Source: an uncultured Opitutia bacterium (GTDB lineage: Bacteria > Verrucomicrobiota > Verrucomicrobiia > Opitutales > Opitutaceae). Taken from it: a DNA stretch of 52,181 nt. The stretch is taken from the NCBI GenBank assembly GCA_903827245.1, contig CAIKHO010000073.1:1-52181 (forward strand). The letters are read 5' to 3'. The translations under genes and the position numbers were made by a program. Below the pieces are notes generated by a model, which had not been told where the DNA came from, searched no databases, and saw only the letters and a program-made list of their open reading frames with translations. Positions 30,165 to 39,381 of the stretch are shown here, piece by piece; the stretch's first letter is position 1, and each line of letters starts with the position of its first letter.

Positions 30165-30216
30165 CCTACTGGAGTTACCGGGCGCAAACTCCAATCGCAG
30201 CTCCTTCCGAACTCGG

Positions 30217-30948
30217 GTGAACTCCATCGACCTCAACTGCGATCTTGGCGAAGGTGCGGGGCATGACGCCGAGCTGATGCCGCTGATCACCTCGGCGAAC
30301 ATCGCGTGCGGCGCGCACGCCGGGGACGAGGCGACGATGCGGGTGACAGTGGCGCTGGCCCAGCGGTACGGCGTTGCGATCGGGGCGCATCCGGGGTTCG
30401 CGGACCGCGAGCATTTCGGGCGGCGTGAGTTGCCGCTGTCACCGGCCGAGGTAAAGATTCTCGTGGCCGGGCAGATCAACGCGTTACGGGCACTTGCTCC
30501 CGTCCGGCACGTGAAGCCGCACGGTGCGCTCTATAATATGGCGGCGCGTGACGCGGCGCTGGCCGCGGCCGTGGCGGGCGCGGTGCAGGCGGTGGACCCG
30601 GCGCTCGTGCTGGTCGGGCTGGCGGGGAGCGAACTCCTGCGCGCCGGACGCGTGCTTGGGCTGCGCGTGGTGAGCGAGGTGTTTGTCGATCGAACCTATC
30701 AGGTCGACGGCACGCTGACGCCGCGAAGCCGGCCGGATGCGCTCATTCTCGACGAGGCTGCGGCGGTCGCGCAGGTGTTGCGCATGGTGTGCGAAGGCGT
30801 GGTGCGCGCGAGGGACGGCACGGACGTGCCCGTGGAGGCTGACACGATTTGCCTCCACGGGGATGGGCCGCACGCGGTCGCGTTTGCGCGGCGGTTGAAC
30901 GAGGAACTGCGGCGGGCGGGGATTGCGATCAAGGCGTTTGGATCGTGA
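30217..30948 (+). CDS. pxpA: 5-oxoprolinase subunit PxpA (LamB/YcsF family)
   Basis: 243 residues from GTG 30217. Signatures are SIDLNCDLGEGAGHDAELMPLITSANIACGAHAGDEATM at the N-terminus, GAHPGFADREHFGRRE, VRHVKPHGALYNMAARD, EVFVDRTYQVDGTLTPRS and ICLHGDGPHAVAFARRL. This is the metal-dependent-like hydrolase subunit. GTG 30217 fits the family start; ATG 30118 would place the palindrome arm in the protein. Confidence 0.93.
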   Translation: MNSIDLNCDLGEGAGHDAELMPLITSANIACGAHAGDEATMRVTVALAQRYGVAIGAHPGFADREHFGRRELPLSPAEVKILVAGQINALRALAPVRHVKPHGALYNMAARDAALAAAVAGAVQAVDPALVLVGLAGSELLRAGRVLGLRVVSEVFVDRTYQVDGTLTPRSRPDALILDEAAAVAQVLRMVCEGVVRARDGTDVPVEADTICLHGDGPHAVAFARRLNEELRRAGIAIKAFGS

Positions 30949-31070
30949 TCGAAACGGGATTCGTGCCGTTGGAATGAGGTGGACCGCGACGTGCCAGAGG
31001 CGCGCAAGGCCTTGGGCGCCTTTGGCGCATCCGGGCGCGATTGGTGTGCGTGTGGTTTTATCCGCCGCCC

Positions 31071-31093
31071 GGAGGTCGGCGGCCACCTTTCGG
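31071..31093. repeat. Dispersed 23-bp repeat, copy A
   Basis: A 23-bp sequence beginning GGAGGTCGGCGGCCACC is identical to the reverse complement of 48361-48383. Its core GGTCGGCGGCCACC is nearly self-complementary. It lies in the 255-bp gap between pxpA and the convergent PEP-CTERM gene. That gap also holds a 7-bp hairpin GAGACGC/GCGTCTC near 31122-31147. Confidence 0.8.
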
Positions 31094-31203
31094 ACCAAGA
31101 AGTGCAAAGGATGCAACCGTGAGACGCGAAGGGGACGGTGCGTCTCCATCGTGATACTCTCTGTCCGGACTTGATCGCGGACCGCAGCGAACAGCGCGTT
31201 GGG

Positions 31204-33240
31204 TCAACGCGCTCCACCCTTGCGGCGGCGCCAGCAGGCGAGGGCGGCGACGAGGCCGGTGAAGATCGCGCCATAGGTGGCGGGCTCGGGGGCGGGCGTA
31301 ACCTGGTTGCTGTAGGACTGCCACTGGGTCGAGCTGCTGCTGTAGCCGGAAAAAGCGACCTGGTTCACGGGGGCGACGCCCGTGGTATTCTGGACCGCGC
31401 CGGACCAGGTCTGCGCATAGAAATAATCCACGGAGTTGGTCCAGCCGGTGACGGAGAGGACCACACCGGAATCGATGATGAAGTTGGAGGCATTGAGGAC
31501 GGAAGCGCTGGAGCTGCCGAAATCGATGACGGAATTGCCGGTGATGTGGAGCGTGCCGACGTTCAGCGTGTTGCCATTGAGGGCGAGGGTGCCACCGCTG
31601 AGCAGGAGCGTGCCGGAGAAGGTGAACGAGCTGTTGAAAGTGAGGGTGCCGGAGCCGGATTTCTCCAGCATGCCGGTGCCCGCGACAGTGCCCCCGAAGA
31701 CGGAGGAGCCGGAGCTGATGCCGACGTTGAGGTAGCCGGAAGTGCCGAGGTCGATCTTGCCGGTGCCAGCGATGGTATTGACGGACTCGGAGAAATTATT
31801 GAGCGCGAGGCGGCCGTCGGCGTTGACCGTGAGAAGCGAGACGTAGTCGGGAATCTGATTGGAGGCGCCGAGGCTGAGGACCGCGGAGCCTGCCGCGCCC
31901 ACGCCGTCGCCGACATTGATCGCGCCGCCGCCGGTGGCGTTGGTGCCGGCGGACTTGGCGAGGACCACGGTGCCATCGTTGACGTTGAAGCCGCCGCTGA
32001 AGGAATTGGCGGAGGAGCCGGACAAGGTGAGCGTGCCGCTGCCGGTCTCGGTGAGGGAGCCGCTGTTGTTGATCGCCCCGCTAAACTCCGTGTTGCCGCT
32101 GCCGCCGACGGTGAGGGTGTAGGTCGAGCCCAGGTCAACTGCGCCCGAGACCACGAGGTTGCCCGTGGCGGAGGAAATGGTGGTGTTGCCCGTGAGGTTG
32201 ACGGCCGCGGCGAGGGTGTTGCTGCCGCTGAGGTTGCTGATGGCGCCGGAACCGCCGCTCCCGGTGCCCACGGCCGAAAAGCTGCCCTCCGTGAGGGTGA
32301 TGCCGCCCTGCAGCTGCAAAGACGCGCCACTGGCGATGGTGTTGCCGTAGGTCGAACCGCCGAGGGCGGTGCTGCTGGCGGCGACGACGGTGCCGGCGTT
32401 GATGGTCGTGAGGCCGCTGTAGGCATTGCTGCCGGAGAGGGTCAGCGTGCCGGTGCCCTGCTTCACGAGTGTGCCGTACGCGCCGCCGTCGGTGATCGTG
32501 CCGGAAAACGTGGTCGAGGTGTTGTCGCCGCCGAGGGTGAGGGTGTTGCTGCGGATGTTGATCGTGCCGGCACCGGCGATGGAGCCGACCGTCTCGTTGT
32601 TGCCCCAGTTGAGGTCGAAGGTCGCGCCGCTCGCCACGCTGAGCGCAGAGCCGTCGGGAATGACATTGCCCGTGCTGAGTTGGAGGGTGCCGGCGCTGAC
32701 GACGGTGGCGCCCGTGTAGGCGTTGGCGGTGTTGCCGACGATGAGCGTGCCGGTGCCGGTCTTGGTGAGCCCGTTGCTGCCGGCGATCTGGCTGTTGATC
32801 GTGGCGGTGCTGCCGGAAGCGACCTGCACGCCCGCGCCGGCGCCGGAAAAGGTGAGGGTGCCCCCGGTGAACGTGGGCGTGCCTTCCTCCACGATGATGC
32901 CGGCGGTGGAGGGTGAGCCCGAAACGGTGACGGTGTAGGTGCCGGTGGCGTCGCTGCCGGCGCTGAAATCCGCGATGGCGCCAGCGGTCCAGGCGGCCGT
33001 CGTGACAGTGCCGCCGGAATTCGTGCTCCAGTTCTTGTCGGAGGAACTGGTCGACCAGGTGGCGCTGGGCGAACTGCCGGCGCCGGCGGTGGTGCCGTTA
33101 GTGTCCCAGTAGAGCGTGGTCTGGGCGTGCAGCGCTCCCGTGGCGAGAAGGCCGAACGAAAAAACCAAGGCACGGCCCAGCCAACGGCGGAAGAATCCGC
33201 GGCATCGGCCTTGGCACGAACGTTGGCAGTCGGGCGTCAT
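31204..33240 (-). CDS. PEP-CTERM protein of autotransporter-associated beta-strand repeats
   Basis: 678 residues. A signal peptide (WLGRALVFSFGLLATGALHAQ, about 20-40) follows a basic N-terminus. The body is Ser/Thr/Gly-rich with many copies of the beta-helix unit 'sGsNtLt..GtGtLtLsGsNaYSGgttin.GtvvlassaalG', the autotransporter-associated beta-strand repeat. There is no autotransporter barrel. The end is P651EPATYGAIFTGLVAALACWRRRKGG: the PEP motif, a hydrophobic helix and a basic cluster, the signal for exosortase processing. It is probably exported to the outer surface or exopolysaccharide matrix. ATG 33240 was preferred to TTG 33252. Codon use matches its neighbours. Confidence 0.9.
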   Translation of the reverse strand: MTPDCQRSCQGRCRGFFRRWLGRALVFSFGLLATGALHAQTTLYWDTNGTTAGAGSSPSATWSTSSSDKNWSTNSGGTVTTAAWTAGAIADFSAGSDATGTYTVTVSGSPSTAGIIVEEGTPTFTGGTLTFSGAGAGVQVASGSTATINSQIAGSNGLTKTGTGTLIVGNTANAYTGATVVSAGTLQLSTGNVIPDGSALSVASGATFDLNWGNNETVGSIAGAGTINIRSNTLTLGGDNTSTTFSGTITDGGAYGTLVKQGTGTLTLSGSNAYSGLTTINAGTVVAASSTALGGSTYGNTIASGASLQLQGGITLTEGSFSAVGTGSGGSGAISNLSGSNTLAAAVNLTGNTTISSATGNLVVSGAVDLGSTYTLTVGGSGNTEFSGAINNSGSLTETGSGTLTLSGSSANSFSGGFNVNDGTVVLAKSAGTNATGGGAINVGDGVGAAGSAVLSLGASNQIPDYVSLLTVNADGRLALNNFSESVNTIAGTGKIDLGTSGYLNVGISSGSSVFGGTVAGTGMLEKSGSGTLTFNSSFTFSGTLLLSGGTLALNGNTLNVGTLHITGNSVIDFGSSSASVLNASNFIIDSGVVLSVTGWTNSVDYFYAQTWSGAVQNTTGVAPVNQVAFSGYSSSSTQWQSYSNQVTPAPEPATYGAIFTGLVAALACWRRRKGGAR

Positions 33241-33439
33241 GTCTTGGCTCAAACCCTATATCGGCCCGAAGGACTCGCAATTGAAGCGGCCGGAAATGAC
33301 TACGCAGCCGCGCTACGCAGGATTACGGAGGGTTCGGTGTCACGCGGGCCGACTGCTGGCAGGCGCTCCGGAAGCGCGAGGGAGCTCGCGGCCTGCACTT
33401 CGCGCAGAACGAGCCGGCTTGCGGGGGGCATCGTCAAGC

Positions 33440-33621
33440 AACGCCCCTACCGGGTGGAATCGCTCAGACTAATTTCTGCCGTTCAATTTAGCCACAGATG
33501 ACACGGATTGCATGGTAGGGAAAATTAACAGGAAATACCTATCCGGCTCCATACAGCTGCCGGGTGAATATCCATGATTCACGAGGGATCGATCATTTGT
33601 GCCATCGGTGGAATCCGTGGC
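33440..33621. repeat. Repeat-rich gap: GTAGGGGCG half-site and decayed ACAGATGACACGGATT palindrome
   Basis: In the 401-bp gap 33241-33641, CAACGCCCCTACCGGGTGGAAT (near 33440-33460) resembles 48639-48659. GCCACAGATGACACGGATT (33491-33509) is answered by AATCCGTGGC at about 33612-33621 around a diverged interior. I see no gene in this gap. It lies between the minus-strand PEP-CTERM and ychF genes. Confidence 0.6.
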
Positions 33622-33641
33622 TGCAACTGCGTTTTCCGGCT

Positions 33642-34745
<1,104 letters not shown>

Positions 34746-34778
34746 AAGAGGGTCAGAGAGAGCGCCGGGAGTAGGGGC

Positions 34779-34784
34779 TTGACA
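34779..34784 (+). promoter_or_regulatory. Consensus -35 (TTGACA) upstream of rpsP
   Basis: A perfect TTGACA lies 67 bp before the rpsP ATG in the divergent ychF/rpsP gap. No good -10 is found at 16-18 bp spacing, so the promoter is tentative. rpsP has no evident Shine-Dalgarno sequence. Confidence 0.3.
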
Positions 34785-34851
34785 AGCTGATTGTGGAACG
34801 GTCATGTCCTCGGCTTTTCCAAGCAAGAACAGCTCCGTAAAAATCTCCGTT

Positions 34852-35121
34852 ATGGCTCTCAAAATCCGTCTCACCCGCGTTGGCGCCGTGCACCAGCCGC
34901 ACTACCGCGTCGTCGTGGCCGAAGCCCGTTCGCGTCGCGATGGCGATCCCGTTGAAGTGATCGGCACCTATGACCCCCGTACCAAGGGCCAGCAGGTCAA
35001 TCTCAAGCTCGACCGCGTCGACTACTGGCTGAGCAAGGGCGCGAAGCCCTCCGACACGCTGCACGCGATCATCAAGCGCGCCCGCCGCGCCCCGGCCGCA
35101 CCGGTGGCCGCGACCGCCTGA
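34852..35121 (+). CDS. rpsP: 30S ribosomal protein S16
   Basis: 89 residues. MALKIRLTRVGAVHQPHYRVVVAEARSRRDGDPVEVIGTYDPRTKG is the classic S16 start, followed by LDRVDYWLSKGAKPSDTLHAIIKRA. It ends in an Ala/Pro-rich tail. It is the first gene of an rpsP-trmD-rplS set; rimM, usually between rpsP and trmD, is absent. ATG 34852 was preferred to the upstream ATG 34804 because S16 starts at MALKIRL. Confidence 0.96.
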   Translation: MALKIRLTRVGAVHQPHYRVVVAEARSRRDGDPVEVIGTYDPRTKGQQVNLKLDRVDYWLSKGAKPSDTLHAIIKRARRAPAAPVAATA

Positions 35122-35173
35122 GTTTTACCTCGAAGACGCGGAGAGCACGAAGGCTCTGCCAATTTGGATTTTC

Positions 35174-35199
35174 AGCCTCGGTGCAAACCGGGGCTTTTT
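35174..35199 (+). terminator. Rho-independent terminator after rpsP
   Basis: AGCCTCGGT and ACCGGGGCT form a 9-bp stem with one G-T wobble and a GCAA tetraloop, followed by five T. It lies 52 bp after the rpsP stop and 71 bp before trmD, so rpsP may be partly uncoupled from trmD-rplS. Confidence 0.85.
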
Positions 35200-35270
35200 A
35201 GTTCACGTTTTTCCGCTGCCAGACAGAAACTTTGAGTTCCCCGAGCCTCCGTGGCAAACCCGCCCCCGTC

Positions 35271-35945
35271 ATGCCACTGCAGATCGACATCCTCACGCTG
35301 TTCCCGCGGATGCTCGACGGTTTCCTGACCGAGAGCATCCTTGGAAAGGGCCTGGAGCACGGCCTGCTCGGGGTGAAGGTCCACGATTTGCGCAGCTGGA
35401 CCACCGACAAGCACCGCACGGCCGATGACCGGCCCTTTGGCGGCGGCGCGGGCATGGTCCTGAAACCCGAGCCGGTGTTTGCCGCGATCGAGCAGCTGCA
35501 GACGCCGGGCTGCCGCCGGATCTACCTCACGCCGGACGGCGTGCCGCTTTCGCCGGCCCTCGCGCTGGAGCTCTCGCAGCAACAACACCTTGTCCTGCTC
35601 AGCGGCCACTACGAGGGCATCGACCAGCGGATTCGCGACGGTGTCATCGACCAGGAAATCAGCATCGGCGACTACGTGCTGACCAACGGGACCCTGGCGG
35701 CCGCCGTTTTGATCGATGCGTTGAGCCGTTTTATCCCCGGCGTGCTGGGAGAGGAAAAGTCATTGACGCACGAATCTTTCACCAGCAAGTTGCTCGACTT
35801 TCCTCAATACACGCGTCCCGCCGAATTTCGGGGCATGTCCGTTCCAGAGATCCTCCTCTCCGGCAACCATGCTGAAATCGAAAAGTGGCGGCAGGCGCGG
35901 CAGAGGGAAAAAACCCGTCAAGTCCGGCCCGATTTACTCAAATAA
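35271..35945 (+). CDS. trmD: tRNA (guanine-N1-)-methyltransferase
   Basis: 224-residue SPOUT methyltransferase making m1G37 in tRNAs. The N-terminal LQIDILTLFPRMLDGFLTESILGKG and DDRPFGGGAGMVLKPEPV are present, and the knot contains LLSGHYEGIDQRI and SIGDYVLTNGTLAAAVLIDALSRFIPGVLG. In place of the usual TGGELPA it reads TNGTLAA. Where many homologues have EDSF it has HESF, followed by the conserved LLDFPQYTRPAEFRG. ATG 35271 matches the family start. The rplS ATG follows 10 bp after the stop. Confidence 0.95.
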   Translation: MPLQIDILTLFPRMLDGFLTESILGKGLEHGLLGVKVHDLRSWTTDKHRTADDRPFGGGAGMVLKPEPVFAAIEQLQTPGCRRIYLTPDGVPLSPALALELSQQQHLVLLSGHYEGIDQRIRDGVIDQEISIGDYVLTNGTLAAAVLIDALSRFIPGVLGEEKSLTHESFTSKLLDFPQYTRPAEFRGMSVPEILLSGNHAEIEKWRQARQREKTRQVRPDLLK

Positions 35946-35955
35946 TCCGCTGCAT

Positions 35956-36333
35956 ATGAACCAGATCATCAACGACATCACCGCCGCCCAGGTTAAGAAG
36001 GACATCACGCCGTTTAAAGTCGGCGACGGTGTGCGCGTCCACACCAAGGTGCGCGAAGGCGACAAAGAGCGCGTCCAGATTTATTCCGGCATTGTCATCG
36101 CCCGCAAGGGTCATGGCATCCAGGAGTCCTTCACCGTCCGCCGCATCAGCTACGGCGAGGGTGTGGAGCGCGTTTTCCCGGTCAATTCGCCCAACATCGA
36201 GAAGATCGAGGTCGAGCGCGAGTCCGAGAACATGAAGGCCCGCCTTTACTACCTCCGCGACCGCACGGGCAAGGCCGCCGTGGCCGTCAAGGAGCGCGAG
36301 AACCGCACCCAGGAAACGGCCGCCGCCAGCTAA
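35956..36333 (+). CDS. rplS: 50S ribosomal protein L19
   Basis: 125 residues. Signatures are FKVGDGVRVHTKVREGDKERVQIYSGIVIARKGHGIQESFTVRRISYGEGVERVFPVNSPNIEKIEVER and KARLYYLRDRTGKAA, found throughout L19. A short Ala/Thr tail follows. ATG 35956 is chosen because the longer frame from 35869 overlaps trmD. Confidence 0.96.
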   Translation: MNQIINDITAAQVKKDITPFKVGDGVRVHTKVREGDKERVQIYSGIVIARKGHGIQESFTVRRISYGEGVERVFPVNSPNIEKIEVERESENMKARLYYLRDRTGKAAVAVKERENRTQETAAAS

Positions 36334-36365
36334 GGCGCGGCCCGCCATGGGAGCCATTCCACCCA

Positions 36366-36392
36366 AGCGGGCCTTTCTGGGCTCGCTTTTTT
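36366..36392 (+). terminator. Rho-independent terminator after rplS
   Basis: AGCGGGCC (36366-36373) pairs with GGCTCGCT (36380-36387), with one G-T wobble and a 6-nt loop, and a run of six T begins at the base of the stem. It ends the trmD-rplS unit 33 bp after the rplS stop. The transketolase gene begins about 70 bp downstream and must have its own promoter. Confidence 0.8.
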
Positions 36393-36464
36393 CATGTCCG
36401 AAACTCTGCTCGTGAGCAGCCGTGCCCGCGTGCGGCGCGACCTTCAGGTTAATCTTTCCGCTCC

Positions 36465-38459
36465 ATGAAACTCCAGACTGACATCCTCGCCCAAGCCGCC
36501 AACCAAGCCCGTGGTCTCGCCATTGACGCCGTGCACAAGGCGGGCATTGGCCACCTCGGCCTGCCGCTCGGGTGCGCCGAGATCGGTGCCGTGCTCTACG
36601 GTCACGCGCTGGCGCACAATCCGGCCGATCCGCGCTGGCTCAACCGCGACCGTTTTGTCCTTTCCGCCGGCCACGGCTCGATGTTCCTCTATGCTTGGCT
36701 GCATATGTCGGGTTACGACCTGTCGATCGAGGACATCAAGGGCTTCCGCCAGCTTCACTCCAAGACACCCGGCCATCCCGAATTTCGCGATACGCCCGGC
36801 GTCGAGGCCACCACCGGCCCGCTCGGCCAGGGCGTCGGCAACGCCGTCGGCATGGCCATCTCCGGCAAGATGGCCGCGGCCCGCTTCAACACCCCCGAGC
36901 ACACCATCTTCGACCAGCACATCGTCTGCCTCGCGGGCGACGGCTGCATGCAGGAAGGCGTCGCGATGGAAGCGGTGGCGTTCGCCGGTCACCAAGGCCT
37001 CGACAACCTGATCCTGATTTACGACTCCAACTACGTCACCCTCGACGCGATGGCGGACAAGACGCAGAGCGAGAACGCCGCGCAGCGCTTCAAGGCCATC
37101 GAGTGGGATGTGCAGACCGTGCAGGACGGGCACGACATGGCCGCGCTTCTGAAGGCGTTCAACAAGGCGAAGAAGGCCAAGAGCGGAAAACCGCAGCTCA
37201 TCCTCGTCCACACCGTCATAGCCCGGGGCATTCCGGAAGTGCAGGGCACCTCGAAGGGCCATGGCGAGGGTGGGGCGAAGTTTGGCGACGCTGCTCGCAT
37301 CGGACTCGGCCTGCCGGGCGACAAGCATTTTTATGTGAGCGACGACGTTTACGCCTATTTCGCCGGGCACAAGAAGCGCCTCGCCCGCGCCTACGGCAAA
37401 TGGAAGAAAACCTACGCCGCCTGGCGGACCGCGAATCCCGACAAGGCCGCGCTGCTCGATTCCGCGCCGGTGCGGCCCAGCGCCGCCGCGCTGATGGAAA
37501 AAGTCCCGGTCTTCCCCGCCGATGCCAAGCATCCCGGCACCCGTGGTTCCGCGCGCGAGGTGTTGCAGCCCGTCGCGGCGGCGCTGCCGCTGTTCATGAG
37601 CGGCTCGGCGGATCTGCACGGCTCGACCTACAACTATATCAACGCGGACAAGGATTTCGACAAAACCAACCGCGCCGGCCGCAACATTCGCTTCGGCATC
37701 CGTGAGCACGCGATGGCGGCGATGTGCAACGGGCTGGCCTACGACGGGATTTTCCGTCCCTCCTGCGCGACCTTCCTCGTCTTCGCCGACTACTCGCGCG
37801 GGGCGATGCGCATCGCGGCGCTCTCGAAGCTGCCGGTGATCTATATCTACACGCACGACTCCGTCGGCGTGGGCGAGGACGGTCCGACCCACCAGCCGGT
37901 CGAGACCATCTCAGCCCTGCGGCTCATTCCGGGCTTCGAGGTCATCCGCCCGGCCGACCAGGAGGAGACGGTGGGCGCCTTCGCCGCGGCGCTCGAGCGC
38001 ACGGACGGCCCGACGCTGCTCGCGCTCACGCGCCAGGCCGTGCCGCCGTTGAATGACATTCCCCCGCACATCCGCCGCGCAGGCGTGCTGAAGGGTGGTT
38101 ACGTGGTGGTGCAGGAGACCGCCCCGCTCACCCTCATCCTTCTCGCGACCGGCAGCGAACTGCAGCATGCCATCGCCGCGGCCGCGACCCTCGGCGCCGG
38201 CGTGCGCGTTGTCTCGATGCCCTCGATGGAAATTTTCGACCGCCAGCCCGCCGAGTATCGCGACAGCATCCTCCCGCCCGACTGCCGGAAGCGCGTGTCG
38301 ATCGAGGCGGGTGTGACCGGACTCTGGCACAAGTACGTCGGTCCCGAGGGCAAAACGATCGGCATCGACCGCTTCGGGCTCAGCGCCCCGTTCCAGCTGG
38401 TGATGAAGGAACTCGGCATCACGGCGGACGCGGTGGTGGCGGCGGCACGCGCGTTGTAA
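36465..38459 (+). CDS. tkt: Transketolase
   Basis: 664 residues, standard length. It transfers two-carbon units in the non-oxidative pentose phosphate pathway. The N-terminal TPP-binding half contains [38 protein letters not shown] and [18 protein letters not shown]...[10 protein letters not shown]. The pyrimidine-binding half contains [19 protein letters not shown] with the catalytic Glu and [21 protein letters not shown]. The C-terminal domain is intact ([13 protein letters not shown]). It is a single gene following the rplS terminator. Confidence 0.96.
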   Translation: MKLQTDILAQAANQARGLAIDAVHKAGIGHLGLPLGCAEIGAVLYGHALAHNPADPRWLNRDRFVLSAGHGSMFLYAWLHMSGYDLSIEDIKGFRQLHSKTPGHPEFRDTPGVEATTGPLGQGVGNAVGMAISGKMAAARFNTPEHTIFDQHIVCLAGDGCMQEGVAMEAVAFAGHQGLDNLILIYDSNYVTLDAMADKTQSENAAQRFKAIEWDVQTVQDGHDMAALLKAFNKAKKAKSGKPQLILVHTVIARGIPEVQGTSKGHGEGGAKFGDAARIGLGLPGDKHFYVSDDVYAYFAGHKKRLARAYGKWKKTYAAWRTANPDKAALLDSAPVRPSAAALMEKVPVFPADAKHPGTRGSAREVLQPVAAALPLFMSGSADLHGSTYNYINADKDFDKTNRAGRNIRFGIREHAMAAMCNGLAYDGIFRPSCATFLVFADYSRGAMRIAALSKLPVIYIYTHDSVGVGEDGPTHQPVETISALRLIPGFEVIRPADQEETVGAFAAALERTDGPTLLALTRQAVPPLNDIPPHIRRAGVLKGGYVVVQETAPLTLILLATGSELQHAIAAAATLGAGVRVVSMPSMEIFDRQPAEYRDSILPPDCRKRVSIEAGVTGLWHKYVGPEGKTIGIDRFGLSAPFQLVMKELGITADAVVAAARAL

Positions 38460-38523
38460 CGTAAAGCCCGCCTGTCGCCGCGGTCGGGTTGGAGATGGGG
38501 ATGTGACGTCGTCGTCGCGCAGA

Positions 38524-38543
38524 CGGCGACCGGGACGTCGCCG
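38524..38543. repeat. GC hairpin downstream of tkt
   Basis: CGGCGAC and GTCGCCG form a perfect 7-bp stem with a 6-nt loop, inside a longer imperfectly symmetrical GC-rich stretch (about 38470-38555). No T-run follows. It may be another dispersed repeat, and possibly the end of tkt transcription. Confidence 0.5.
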
Positions 38544-38661
38544 CCCCACCACAGGCATTCGTCGTCCATGACGGGTGTCGGGATTCCTCAATAAGAATCG
38601 ATTAGCCCGGACACGGGCAGCATTAGATGCGCGGCAATCTTCAGGAAAATAGGTGGCATAC

Positions 38662-38692
38662 TTGCTATTCTAGTTAGCTTCCTAACTATAAG
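38662..38692 (+). promoter_or_regulatory. Candidate marR promoter with embedded operator
   Basis: TAGTTAG-CTTC-CTAACTA (38671-38688) is a perfect 7-bp inverted repeat, about 18 bp overall as for many MarR sites. It lies between TTGCTA (38662-38667) and TATAAG (38687-38692), so a bound regulator would block RNA polymerase. It is 36 bp before the marR ATG. Binding is inferred from position. Confidence 0.6.
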
Positions 38693-38724
38693 CCTCCTGA
38701 TCGTCTGGTCACCTCCTGAAAATC

Positions 38725-39282
38725 ATGCCGCGCCTGTTACCCAAGCACCTCCCGCGCTACGAATGCCTCCTCGAGGCAGCGAAGGCGTTTCCCGACCTCG
38801 ATCCGTCGGCCTGCGAGGCGTTTTTGCACCTGCTCCGGGCCGGCGATGTGGCTTTCCAGCTGGGGGAAGACTACTTTGCCGGGCATAACATCACCCCTGG
38901 CCGCTTTGCGGTCCTGATGCTTCTGCTGCAGAAGACCAAGGACTGCCCCCAGCCCAGTACCCCGGCTGGACTGGCGGAAATGTGCGGGGTTACGCGTGCC
39001 ACCATGACCGGGCTGATCGATACCTTGGAACGCGACAGCCTGGTCCGGCGCGAGGCCGACACTCATGACCGGCGCATGATGTCGGTGCATCTCACCCCAA
39101 AGGGCCATGCCCAGATGTCCGCCATCCTCCCGGGGCATTTCAAGCGCATCGCGGCGCTCATGCAGCCCCTCTCGACGGTGGAGCGCCGTACCCTGGCCCA
39201 GCTGCTGGGCAAGATCCTCCAGCAGAGCACCAACCTGACCGATTTTGCGGGGCCCAAGCCGGCGGCTCTTTCCTCTGCCTAG
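38725..39282 (+). CDS. MarR-family transcriptional regulator
   Basis: 185 residues. The winged helix-turn-helix spans about 55-125: TPGRFAVLMLLLQ, PAGLAEMCGVTRATMTGLIDTLERDSLVRREADTHDRRMMSVHLTPKGHAQM. The DxRx3VxLTxxG wing is characteristic. It lies just upstream of and co-directional with a three-gene RND efflux system, which it probably represses together with itself. Confidence 0.94.
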   Translation: MPRLLPKHLPRYECLLEAAKAFPDLDPSACEAFLHLLRAGDVAFQLGEDYFAGHNITPGRFAVLMLLLQKTKDCPQPSTPAGLAEMCGVTRATMTGLIDTLERDSLVRREADTHDRRMMSVHLTPKGHAQMSAILPGHFKRIAALMQPLSTVERRTLAQLLGKILQQSTNLTDFAGPKPAALSSA

Positions 39283-39381
39283 ATGGCACGCCCCGGGCTG
39301 TTTACCTCATACGCCTTTTCTTCCTTCATTTTTCCCAAGTGAACCTGTTTTGTTTCATTCCAGCTATCTCCTGACACTATT

